DNA of 64,000 nt from Planctomycetota bacterium (GTDB taxonomy: Bacteria; Planctomycetota; UBA1135; GCA-002748355). The DNA lies in assembly GCA_002748355.1 (NCBI GenBank), contig PDSF01000026.1:62001-126000 (forward strand), given 5' to 3'. The position numbers and the translations under genes were made by a program. Below are positions 27,734 to 35,946 of the stretch, piece by piece (position 1 is the first letter of the stretch; each line of letters starts with the position of its first letter). The notes below the pieces were generated by a model. The model worked only from the letters and a program-made list of their open reading frames with translations, ran no database searches and was not told where the DNA came from.

Positions 27734-28621
27734 TTACTTGGCCGCGCCGCTCTTCTTTTGGCCTGTGAGCGCGAGGGCCTTGCGTAACTCGAGGGCATCG
27801 AGCGCGCCATCGCGGTTTTGGTCGACCCGGTGGTGCAGATTCGCGGCGTGTCGAGTCAGGCTGGGATGTATGCGGGCCAGTGCGTAGCGCAGTTCTTCGA
27901 GCTCGATGCGGCCGTTGCCGTTGCGGTCGGCCGCTTGGACTGAGGCGGGCAAGGGGCGCAGTTGGCGCCTCGGGGCGCTACGGCGCTGGCCGCTCAAGTG
28001 GCGCTCAAGCTTGGGTTTCAGCACTTCGAGCTCGGGGAGACTCAGGGTGCTGGACTTGTCACTATCGAGCTCGCGGAAGCTCTCGGCGGCATCCTTGCCG
28101 AGCATCGGCTGCAGCAAGGATTCGAAGCTGCGCCACTCGTCGAACTCGATTTTGTCGTTCTTGTTGCGGTCGAGATCGGCAAAGAAGCGCTGCACGGGGA
28201 TGGCGCTGGGCTTTGGCGTATCGATACCCCGAGCGAGGCGGAGGAGGGCGGGAGCCTGCAGGTGAAGCTCTAGCCCCTGCTTGCAGATCTCCTGAAAGCG
28301 GGCGTCGAACTCGCGGAAGCTGATGACTCCGTCGCGGTCGGTGTCGAAGCGACGGAAGCCTCTTGCATCACGGGCCTGAAACATCGCCTTCTGCGCTTCG
28401 AAGAAGCGGATGCGGTCATCGCCGTTGAGGTCGGTGGCGGCAAAAAGCTGGCGGCTCGTCGTCAGGGAGTAGACAGCGAAGCCGCGGAGCTTTTTCTGCC
28501 CGCCTTTCACTGGCTCTTGGGCTGTGAGAACAGCGCTGAAGGCCAGGAGAAAGGCGAGCACTTGTGAGATCGGAGCTAGCAGGCTGCCAGAGCTGATCTG
28601 GCACTTCGCTGCTGAGCGCAT
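27734..28621 (-). CDS. Exported multi-EF-hand calcium-binding protein
   Basis: 295 residues with an N-terminal hydrophobic signal (SQVLAFLLAFSAVLTAQE). Six EF-hand-like loops are visible in order: DLNGDDRIRFFE, DTDRDGVISFRE, DLDRNKNDKIEFDE, DSDKSSTLSLPE, DRNGNGRIELEE and DQNRDGALDALE. The third has a slightly longer spacing. Multiple exported EF-hand proteins are common in planctomycetes. The function is calcium-dependent binding or structure, with no enzyme domain. Its start is 14 bases from the stop of the upstream NYN gene, so the two may share a transcript. Confidence 0.82.
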   Translation of the reverse strand: MRSAAKCQISSGSLLAPISQVLAFLLAFSAVLTAQEPVKGGQKKLRGFAVYSLTTSRQLFAATDLNGDDRIRFFEAQKAMFQARDARGFRRFDTDRDGVISFREFDARFQEICKQGLELHLQAPALLRLARGIDTPKPSAIPVQRFFADLDRNKNDKIEFDEWRSFESLLQPMLGKDAAESFRELDSDKSSTLSLPELEVLKPKLERHLSGQRRSAPRRQLRPLPASVQAADRNGNGRIELEELRYALARIHPSLTRHAANLHHRVDQNRDGALDALELRKALALTGQKKSGAAK

Positions 28622-28635
28622 GGATGAAGCGCCTC

Positions 28636-29955
28636 CTAGGGCGTGAAGGTGGATTCGCGGCCCAGGGCGACGAAGCCGGCACCGCGCTGAAGCACGTCGC
28701 CGAAGTCGGCGCCCGCGTCCTCGAAGCAGGCAAACTCGACGCGCACACCGTGGGCGCGCAGCTGTTCGGCGACCGGAGCGAGGCTGTCGTCGGCGGTGGC
28801 AATCAGGATCACGTCGGTTCGCATGGCGAGAGCCACTGCGTCCATCGCGATCTGCACCAGCCGCTTTTCGCGTCGGTCCTCGGCGACGACGCTGTCGAAT
28901 CCAGCGGCGCCGAGGTTCTCTTCCAAGGCTCGGCTGTTGCGGCTGGTGTAGGCGAGAGAGCGCGGGTTGCGCCGTCCGGCCAGGAGGAAGTCGAGCAGGC
29001 CGACCAGGTTGATGTGCCCGTCGAAGAGCTCACGGCTGGCCTCTTCGAGTGAGTCGAAATCGAGGAGCACGGAAACTCGCTGGCCGGTGTTGTAGAGGCG
29101 TGGGCTCGGCTGCCCGCGCCTGTCGTCGCGACGTTTGCGGCGGGCTGGCCGGCGATCCTCGCGGTCGCGATTTCGGTCGCGGTTACGCCCCCGGTCCCGG
29201 TCGTGGTCCCGATCCCGATCCCGGTCACGATTTCGATCGCGGTCACGATTTCGGTCCCGATCTCGCCCACGTCCGCGATTCCGGTCCTCGCGCTCGTCCT
29301 GGTGCTCCTCTTGATCACGTGACTTCTCGCGGCGAGAGCGACGACCACCACGACGTCCATGGCGGCGGCCCTGCTCTTCGTCGTCAAGATCCTGGTCAGG
29401 CTCATCGAGGTCGCGGCGCTTGTCTTGCTCGTCGACTTCATCGATGTCATCGATCTCGACCAGCTCGACCAGATCCTCTTCCTCTTCGATGGGGGGCTCG
29501 TCGAAACGCTCTTCCCGCTCTTCGGGCTCTGGCCTGGGCTCGTCGTCGAGGCGTTCCTCGACGTGCTCCGCTTCGTCCAGGTCGTGCTTGCGCCGACGCG
29601 AGCGGCGCCGGCGTGGCCGTGGAGGGGCGTTTTCGAGGGCGCCGACGAACTCGTCGTCCTGGTCCTCTGCGATCTCCGTCTCCAGTTCCGGGGCCTCTTG
29701 CGGCTCCTCACTGGGGGGCAGATCGGTGATTTCGGGGCCGTCTTCGACCTCGACGGGCTCGGCGATCAGGTCCTTGCTTGCGGCCTTCTTGCTGCGAGTC
29801 GTCGATTTCTTGCGGCTTTTCCGCTTCTTCTTCTTTGCTGCCTTCTTCTCCACGCGGTCCTCTTGTGCTTCTTCTTGGTCCTGCGCCGGGTTCGGGTCGC
29901 TCGACGGGAGTTCGTCGTCGTCGAAGAGTCCAGAGCCAAAGCCTGGGTCGTTCAC
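28636..29955 (-). CDS. NYN (LabA/DUF88-like) domain protein with long disordered charged N-terminus
   Basis: 439 residues. About the first 280 are low-complexity: a lysine block (KKAAKKKKRKSRKKSTTRSK), acidic stretches (EEEEDLVELVEIDDIDEVDE) and a run of Arg-Asp dipeptides (RDRDRNRDRDRNRDRDRD). The last 150 form a NYN-type domain: VSVLLDFDSLEEAS with the first acidic residues, then ALAMRTDVILIATADDSLAP, where the usual SGDGDF reads TADDSL. NYN domains are PIN-like RNases. The RD/acidic tail could bind RNA or form condensates (inference). Several other frames stay open across the repeat, a compositional artefact. Confidence 0.7.
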   Translation of the reverse strand: MNDPGFGSGLFDDDELPSSDPNPAQDQEEAQEDRVEKKAAKKKKRKSRKKSTTRSKKAASKDLIAEPVEVEDGPEITDLPPSEEPQEAPELETEIAEDQDDEFVGALENAPPRPRRRRSRRRKHDLDEAEHVEERLDDEPRPEPEEREERFDEPPIEEEEDLVELVEIDDIDEVDEQDKRRDLDEPDQDLDDEEQGRRHGRRGGRRSRREKSRDQEEHQDEREDRNRGRGRDRDRNRDRDRNRDRDRDRDHDRDRGRNRDRNRDREDRRPARRKRRDDRRGQPSPRLYNTGQRVSVLLDFDSLEEASRELFDGHINLVGLLDFLLAGRRNPRSLAYTSRNSRALEENLGAAGFDSVVAEDRREKRLVQIAMDAVALAMRTDVILIATADDSLAPVAEQLRAHGVRVEFACFEDAGADFGDVLQRGAGFVALGRESTFTP

Positions 29956-30095
29956 GAAGTCCTCGCTTTCTTGAGCTGAGCTCTAGCGGTTTCGAGCGAA
30001 GCAGGCTAGCTCGGCGCTGGAGGCCGAGCAAGAAAGGGGGGCATGGCTTGACGGCATTGCCTTGCGTTGGCCTAGGGTGGCGCGAAGCTCATGGC

Positions 30096-32918
30096 ATGCT
30101 CCGCCTCGTTGTCTTGCTCCCGCTTGCCCTCTCAGCACAGCTTCTCGCCCAGGCTGGGTCGCCGCGCGCCCCCGACCCGCTCGCTGGGATCGAAGCTGAG
30201 CTTCAGCAGGCCCTCGGACGCTTGCGGATCGAGAAACGTGAGCTGGGCCAGCGGCAGCGGCCGCAGGACAGCTTCAGCTTCCCCCTGGTCTTCGCTGCCC
30301 AGCAGCGGCCCCTTGAGCTGCCTCAGATCGCGATGGGGCTGCGACTGCGGGCGCAGCGCTTCGGGCGGCAGCCTGGCGCCGATACCGCCCTGGCAGCGGC
30401 GCTTGGCCTCGTTCCACAGGCGGCGCTGGGACAGCTTTGGCCCGAGCCAGGGCGGAAGGCCAGCGCCGAGGTCGCTTGGCGCAGCTTGCTGGGTAAGGCT
30501 GCCGCCGCCGAGGACTTGCCGGTGCCGGCGCTGTCGGGCCGAGCCGCCGAAGGCTGGCGCTTGCTGTCCCTGGCCTTGGCGCAGCTTGCCCGAGCGCAGC
30601 GCGACTCCTGGGCGGCGCCGCTTAGCGTTGCTGCTCGCCAGCGAGCCATGGAGCTGCTGCCGCCGCTGTATTGCCCGAGTTTTGCTCGGGGAGCTCACGG
30701 GGCCGATGCGCGCCGGAGCGCCCAACTCGAAGCCCTGCGTCTCGATCTGGAGAGTCTTGGCCGGCACGGACTCGGTGCCCTCGGGTTGCTGCGGCGAGCC
30801 ATTGGCGAGTTCCAAGCGGCCAAGGCCAGCGAGCTGCCGCCGCCGATTCGGGTCCCAGGCATCCAGGGCGACCTGCTCTTCCACTGCGAGACTCCTCTCG
30901 GCGAGATCGCGATCGGCGGGAGAGGCCATACCAGCTATGAGCGGGAGCTCTTCTTGGTGGTCGATCTCGGCGGGGATGACCGCTACTGCGAGCGGGTGGC
31001 GGGCGCTTCCGAGCTATGGCAGCGTCCGGTCTCGATCGCCATCGACCTCGACGGGCGTGACTGCTACTGGACGGATGACGCCCTGGCCTTTGGGGCTGGC
31101 TTGCTCGGGACTGGGTTGCTCTTTGATCTGGGGAAGGACGACGACATCTATCGATGCGGCGATCTGGGGCTGGGGGCCGGGATGCTCGGTCTTGGTTTGC
31201 TCTTCGATGACGGCGGCAACGACCGGTATTTCGGAAGCTCCTTCGCCCTGGCTGCTGGCAGCTTCGGCTTTGGAGTGCTGGCCGATGCCGGCGGGGACGA
31301 CAGCTACGAGGTGTTCGCTTGTGGTCAGGGCTTCGCCGCTGTGCGCGGCATCGCGGTCCTGCTCGATGCTGATGGGGACGACAGCTATCTCGGCCGGGGC
31401 CGAGCTAGGCCTGCGCTGGGGCTGCCGTCTCTGCCGGGGGCGGCCTTCTGTCAGGGAGCGGCCAGTGGGGATCAGCGGCGAGGGGCCGCTGGCGGCATCG
31501 CCTTGCTTTGGGACGGCAAAGGGGACGACCGCTACGCAGCGGAGAGCTTTGCCCAGGGCTGTGCCCAGTGGCTGAGCCTCGGCCTCCTCATCGACGAGAG
31601 CGGGCACGATCGCTACGAGAGTCGACAACGCGCCCAGGGGGCGGGCTTTCGCCTGGCTTCGGGGATGCTCTGGGACCTGGCCGGTGGGGATCACTATGTG
31701 CTGGCTCAGGGGCTCGGCCAGGGGGCCGGCTACGACCTCGCTTTTGGCCTGCTGCTGGAGCAGGAAGGCAATGACCAATACCTGGGCGCGGACTTGAGCC
31801 AGGGGGCGGCGGGGGCCAATGGCCTGGGCCTCCTGCTCGAGTTTGCCGGTGATGACCTCTATGCCGGCGTTGCGCAGCCGGGGGCTCTCGTGGCTCTGCA
31901 GGGGGCGGCCGCAGCTTCGCGTGGCTATAGCTCGATCGCGATGCTCCTTGATTTGGCGGGGGAGGATACTCTCTCGGCCCGGGGTGAAGGCGGCGAATAC
32001 CTGCTGCGCGGCGAGCGTGGCCTGGTCTGGGATCGTGGCTACTTGCCGCCTTTGGAGCATGCTCCCAAGGCGGAGCCGGCGAGTTCGCCAGCCAAGCTGC
32101 CGTTGCCGGAGCCGCTGCCGACCGCCACCGAGAGCAACTTCGCCGAGCTCTGGCGCCAGGCCGTCGCCGCGGCATCGAGCGCCGAACGTGATCGGGCCCG
32201 GAGAACTCTGCTCGCCCTCGGTGCGCCTGCCGGCGAGTGGGTGCTGGAACATGGCCTGGAGGGGACGGGGGGCGAAGTACTCGCTGCCCTCGAAGTCCTG
32301 TGCACTGGCATGGGCGAGGCGCTACTTCCGCAGCTGCGTGGCGGCTTGCGGGCCAAGTCGCCAGTCGTGCGTCGCAATGCCCTGCGCCTGCTGGCTGCGG
32401 CCAAGGATCTGGAGGCTGTGCCCAAGATGCTGGAGCTGCTTGAGGAGGACGAGCGCGCTTTTGTGCGGCGGGCGGCTGCCCGAGCTCTCGGCCGCATGGG
32501 CAGCGAGGCGGCCCTGCCGGGCCTCGAACGCTTGGCGCGTTCGGAGGATGCTCTGGATCGCCGAGCTGCGGCGGAGGCTCTGGGGGGCATTCCGAGCAAG
32601 TCCGCCCTGCACCGGCTGGCTGATCTGCTTGCGGACAAGAGCTATCAGGTTCGGGATCCGGCGCGGGCGGCGCTTGCTGTGCGCAAGGGGGATGCCCTTG
32701 AGATCGGCCTGCAAGAGCTGGCTCGGGGCAAGAACCCTGCGCTGCGCGAGTGGTTGGCGCTGTTTCGGGAATGGGGCGCCCAGGAGGCGCGGCCGGCGCT
32801 CGGGCGCCTGCGTCTGCACAGTGACCCGCAGGTCGTGCGCGAGGCGAGGGAGATACTTGAGCTTTTGGACAAGAAGGCCGAGGAAGGACGGGACCCCGGC
32901 ACGGAGGGCAAGCGTTGA
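30096..32918 (+). CDS. Exported protein with tandem G-D-D-x-Y beta repeats and C-terminal HEAT repeats
   Basis: 940 residues from ATG 30096, where a signal peptide begins (MLRLVVLLPLALSAQLLAQA). About residues 285-620 hold a dozen repeats of roughly 25-35 residues built on 'GxGLLxDxxGDDxYxxxxxxQGxG', for example GTGLLFDLGKDDDIYRCGDL, GFGVLADAGGDDSYEVFACG and LSLGLLIDESGHDRYESRQR, which suggests a beta-solenoid. HEAT repeats fill about 690-930 (ERAFVRRAAARALGRMGSEA). Its TGA overlaps the lutA TTG start, so it heads the lactate-utilisation operon. Function unknown; probably a surface or periplasmic scaffold. Confidence 0.75.
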   Translation: MLRLVVLLPLALSAQLLAQAGSPRAPDPLAGIEAELQQALGRLRIEKRELGQRQRPQDSFSFPLVFAAQQRPLELPQIAMGLRLRAQRFGRQPGADTALAAALGLVPQAALGQLWPEPGRKASAEVAWRSLLGKAAAAEDLPVPALSGRAAEGWRLLSLALAQLARAQRDSWAAPLSVAARQRAMELLPPLYCPSFARGAHGADARRSAQLEALRLDLESLGRHGLGALGLLRRAIGEFQAAKASELPPPIRVPGIQGDLLFHCETPLGEIAIGGRGHTSYERELFLVVDLGGDDRYCERVAGASELWQRPVSIAIDLDGRDCYWTDDALAFGAGLLGTGLLFDLGKDDDIYRCGDLGLGAGMLGLGLLFDDGGNDRYFGSSFALAAGSFGFGVLADAGGDDSYEVFACGQGFAAVRGIAVLLDADGDDSYLGRGRARPALGLPSLPGAAFCQGAASGDQRRGAAGGIALLWDGKGDDRYAAESFAQGCAQWLSLGLLIDESGHDRYESRQRAQGAGFRLASGMLWDLAGGDHYVLAQGLGQGAGYDLAFGLLLEQEGNDQYLGADLSQGAAGANGLGLLLEFAGDDLYAGVAQPGALVALQGAAAASRGYSSIAMLLDLAGEDTLSARGEGGEYLLRGERGLVWDRGYLPPLEHAPKAEPASSPAKLPLPEPLPTATESNFAELWRQAVAAASSAERDRARRTLLALGAPAGEWVLEHGLEGTGGEVLAALEVLCTGMGEALLPQLRGGLRAKSPVVRRNALRLLAAAKDLEAVPKMLELLEEDERAFVRRAAARALGRMGSEAALPGLERLARSEDALDRRAAAEALGGIPSKSALHRLADLLADKSYQVRDPARAALAVRKGDALEIGLQELARGKNPALREWLALFREWGAQEARPALGRLRLHSDPQVVREAREILELLDKKAEEGRDPGTEGKR

Positions 32919-33586
32919 GCGAAATCGGACTCTTTGTGCCCTGCTATATGGACGAATTGTGGCCGCAGGCTGCGATCGCGGCGACGCGGCTCCTTGAGGC
33001 GCTGGGGCATAGGGTCGTCATCCGGAATCCGGTCTGCTGTGGCCAGGTCCTGAGCAATTCGGGGGACGAGGCGGGGGCCAAGGCGGTGAGCCAGCTTTGG
33101 GCGAGAGAGCATGCGGACCTCGATCTGGTGCTGATCCTCTCCGCCAGCTGCACGGGCTTTTTGCAGAGAGAATGCTCCAGTCCGCCGATACGGGAGTTCT
33201 GTGCCTGGATGGAGGAGTTTGGGCCCGAGCGCTACCCGCGGCCTTTGCCGCGCCGCTTCGCCTACCACGCTTCTTGCTCTTCGCAGCGAGAAACGCAGAC
33301 GGCGGCGGCGACGCGTTCTCTGCTGGGGCGGATCGAGGGCTTGCAGCTTCAAGAAGCCGCGCCGCGGGATGAGTGCTGCGGCTTTGGGGGCAGCTTTGCC
33401 ACCAAGCATCCGCAGCTCTCGGTGCGCATGGGACAGGATCGCCTGGCTTGCCTGCTCCAGGGCAAGGAGCTGGACGGTGTCGTGTCCGCAGACCTGTCCT
33501 GCCTCCTGCACCTGCGCGGCATCGCGGCGCCAGAGCTGCGGATGTGCCACGTGGCCGAACTCTTGTGGGAGGCCTGTGATGGCTGA
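32915..33586 (+). CDS. lutA: Lactate utilization protein LutA (CCG-domain, LldE-like)
   Basis: 223 residues with the two cysteine-rich CCG domains: FVPCYMDELWPQAA ... NPVCCGQVLSNSG, and YHASCSSQRETQ ... DECCGFGGSFATKHPQLSVR. These bind Fe-S or heterodisulfide-type cofactors in the LutABC complex, which oxidises L-lactate to pyruvate. The start is TTG at 32915, overlapping the previous TGA. The 3' end overlaps the lutB-lutC fusion gene by 8 bases. Normal LutA length is about 240. Confidence 0.88.
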   Translation: MSEIGLFVPCYMDELWPQAAIAATRLLEALGHRVVIRNPVCCGQVLSNSGDEAGAKAVSQLWAREHADLDLVLILSASCTGFLQRECSSPPIREFCAWMEEFGPERYPRPLPRRFAYHASCSSQRETQTAAATRSLLGRIEGLQLQEAAPRDECCGFGGSFATKHPQLSVRMGQDRLACLLQGKELDGVVSADLSCLLHLRGIAAPELRMCHVAELLWEACDG

Positions 33587-35510
33587 GAGTCTGGAGGCGA
33601 GAATCGCCAGGCGCCTGCGTGACCTGGCCTTTGTCGATCGGCACATCGAGGCCGTCGGGCACAAACACGAGAGCCGAGCCCAGGCCAAGGCGAAGCTGCC
33701 CGAGTGGGAGGAGCTGCGCCGACGAGCCGCGGCGCTGCGTGCCGAGTACCGCTCGCGCTTGCCGGAGCTGCGGGAGCGCTTTACCCAGCAGGCCGAGCTG
33801 CGCGGGAGCATCGTGCACTGGGCTGCCGATGCCAAAACTGCCAACGAGCAGGTCTGGAGCATCCTCCAGAAGGAGGGCGCCCGCCAGATCGTCAAGTCCA
33901 AGTCGATGACGACCGAGGAGTGTCAGCTCAACAGCTTCCTCGAAGCGCGCGGCTGCAGCGTGGTCGACACCGACCTCGGCGAGCGCATCGTCCAGCTCTT
34001 CGGCGAGCCGCCCAGCCACCTGACCGGGCCGGCCATCCATCGCAGCCGCGAGGAGATCGGTGAACTCTTTGCCCAGCACGGCCTCTGCGAGCCTGGCGAA
34101 GAGGATCCTACGCGCTTGACGATGGCGGCGCGGCAGGCGCTGCGGCAGATCTTTCTCGCGGCCGAGCTGGGCATCACCGGGGCCAACTTCTTGGTCGCGG
34201 AGAGCGGTGCTCCGGTCGTGGTCGAGAACGAGGCCAACTCCCTGCTCGGCACCAGCCTGCCCAGGGTCCACATCGTCGTGGCCGGCATCGACAAGCTGAT
34301 TCCTGGCGAAGAGGCGCTGGCGACTTTTTTGGCCCTGCTCGCCCGCAGCGCCACCGGCCAGCGCGTCACCAGCTACACGACCAGCTATGCCGGGCCGCAA
34401 GCGCGCAGCGAAGCCGAGCTCGCCGCTGGGCTGCCGCCGCGCGAACTGCACATCATCCTGCTCGATAACGGGCGCAGCGGCCTCGCCGGGACCCCGGCGG
34501 CGGCGGCCCTGGACTGCATCCGCTGTGGCGCCTGCCTCAACGTCTGCCCGGTCTACCGCCGTATCGGCGGCCACAGCTATGGCTGGGTCTACCCCGGGCC
34601 GATCGGCAAGGTGCTCGGGCCGGCGATGGCCGGACACGACGCGCTGCCGAGCGCTTCCAGCCTCTGCGGGGCCTGCAGCGAGGTCTGCCCGGTGGGCATC
34701 GATCTGGCCCGGCACATCCATGATTGGCGCGGGGTGCTGACCGAGCAGGGACGGGCGGTGACCGGGCTGCCGCCGCTGATCGGCAGCTTCTTGAAAAGGC
34801 CGGCCTTGTGGCGCCTTGGCCTACGGTTGGCGAAGGCGATGCCGCGGCTCAGTGGCGCCCTGCTGCGCCGAAGCAAGCAGATGCGGGCCTATAGCTGCGA
34901 CGGGGCGCGGCGGCTGCCGGAGCTGCCGAAGCAGAGCTTTCGCCAGTGGTTTGCCCTGCCTCGCCAGGCGCCCTCGCTGCGGCTCGAAGGGCGCTCTGGA
35001 GCATGCTCTCCCGCCCAGCCCAGGGCCGCGGTCGTGGATGAGCGGGAGCTGCATTTGCGCTTTGCCGAAGCCCTGCTCGAGGCCGGCGGCGATCTGCTGA
35101 CACTGGAAGAGCTCCCTGGCGAAGCGCTGGCCTCCTCGCGAGCTAGGGCTTGGCTGGCCGAGCGAGGAATCTCCCTAGGCCCGGCGCCGATCGCCAAGGA
35201 GGCTCTCAACGGACTGCAGCATCTAGTGGTGACGGCGCGCTGGGCCATTGCCCGCGTCGGCGCGCTCTGGCTCGACTTCGAAGATCTGGACAGCCGGGCC
35301 CAGGCGCTCTTGCCTGAAGAGCTCGTCGTCCTCGTGCCGCGACCGGAGATCGTCGAAGATCTAGGCCAGCATGCCGAGCGCCTGCTGGCCCAGCCGCGAC
35401 GCAGCAGCTGCGGCAGCATTCTCGCGGGCCCGAGCAAGACGGCCGACATCGCTGGGGCCCTCGTATTCGGCGCTCACGGCCCGAAACACTTACATGTCAT
35501 CTTTGTCTGA
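33579..35510 (+). CDS. lutB: LutB-LutC fusion lactate utilization Fe-S protein
   Basis: 643 residues. The N-terminal LutB part contains the LUD domain (about 65-290; IVKSKSMTTEECQLNSFLEA, VVENEANSLLGTSL) and two 4Fe-4S clusters, CIRCGACLNVCPVY (about 313-326) and CGACSEVCPVGIDL (about 362-375). The last 150 residues are LutC-like: LEAGGDLLTLEELPGEA and the LutC signature GPSKTADIAGALVFGAHGPK. Fusing B and C replaces the usual three-gene layout. ATG 33579 overlaps the lutA end. It acts with LutA in cytoplasmic lactate oxidation. Confidence 0.88.
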   Translation: MAESLEARIARRLRDLAFVDRHIEAVGHKHESRAQAKAKLPEWEELRRRAAALRAEYRSRLPELRERFTQQAELRGSIVHWAADAKTANEQVWSILQKEGARQIVKSKSMTTEECQLNSFLEARGCSVVDTDLGERIVQLFGEPPSHLTGPAIHRSREEIGELFAQHGLCEPGEEDPTRLTMAARQALRQIFLAAELGITGANFLVAESGAPVVVENEANSLLGTSLPRVHIVVAGIDKLIPGEEALATFLALLARSATGQRVTSYTTSYAGPQARSEAELAAGLPPRELHIILLDNGRSGLAGTPAAAALDCIRCGACLNVCPVYRRIGGHSYGWVYPGPIGKVLGPAMAGHDALPSASSLCGACSEVCPVGIDLARHIHDWRGVLTEQGRAVTGLPPLIGSFLKRPALWRLGLRLAKAMPRLSGALLRRSKQMRAYSCDGARRLPELPKQSFRQWFALPRQAPSLRLEGRSGACSPAQPRAAVVDERELHLRFAEALLEAGGDLLTLEELPGEALASSRARAWLAERGISLGPAPIAKEALNGLQHLVVTARWAIARVGALWLDFEDLDSRAQALLPEELVVLVPRPEIVEDLGQHAERLLAQPRRSSCGSILAGPSKTADIAGALVFGAHGPKHLHVIFV

Positions 35511-35529
35511 TCGCGCCGGCGAGCGCCCG

Positions 35530-35946
35530 ATGCGCCTCTCCCGCCACCTCTTGATCGACGGCTGGGGCTGCGCCGCGGCCCAGCTCGACGACCCCGAGCA
35601 GGTGCAGGCGGCGCTACGCCGTTCGGTGCAGGACAGCGCCGCGACCCTCATTGATCTCTGCGTTCACCAGTTCAGCCCCCAGGGAGTGACGGCGACGGCG
35701 ACCCTCGCCGAGTCCCACCTGGCGATCCACACTTGGCCCGAGCACGGCTACTTCGCGGCCGACCTGCTCTTCTGTGGCGAGCTCGATCCGCAGAGAGGAG
35801 TTCCGGCCATCGTCGAGTCCTTGGCTCCCGCGCGTTACCGTGTGCGGGAGATCCCACGTGGGATCGCTCTGCCGCTGGCCGATGCGAATCGCCTGGCGGG
35901 AGAGATCGAAGAGGAAGGATCGAGGACGAAGGACGATGGCAGCTAG
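35530..35946 (+). CDS. speH: S-adenosylmethionine decarboxylase proenzyme
   Basis: 138 residues of the short bacterial SpeH/SpeD class. The self-cleavage site lies in LAESHLAIHTWPEHGYFAAD: the Glu-Ser bond is cut and Ser becomes the pyruvoyl group. The conserved Cys is in LLFCGELDP. The enzyme makes decarboxylated SAM for spermidine or related polyamines. ATG 35530 begins at MRLSRHLL, as in the family; ATG 35494, overlapping the lutBC end, is an alternative adding 12 residues. Its 3' end overlaps the next gene by 11 bases. No spermidine synthase gene is seen nearby. Confidence 0.88.
   Translation: MRLSRHLLIDGWGCAAAQLDDPEQVQAALRRSVQDSAATLIDLCVHQFSPQGVTATATLAESHLAIHTWPEHGYFAADLLFCGELDPQRGVPAIVESLAPARYRVREIPRGIALPLADANRLAGEIEEEGSRTKDDGS

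Noticed and set aside
29049..29979. Several open frames on the plus strand opposite the NYN gene
   Set aside because: They arise from the repetitive RD/acidic coding sequence; their translations are repeats without domain signals.
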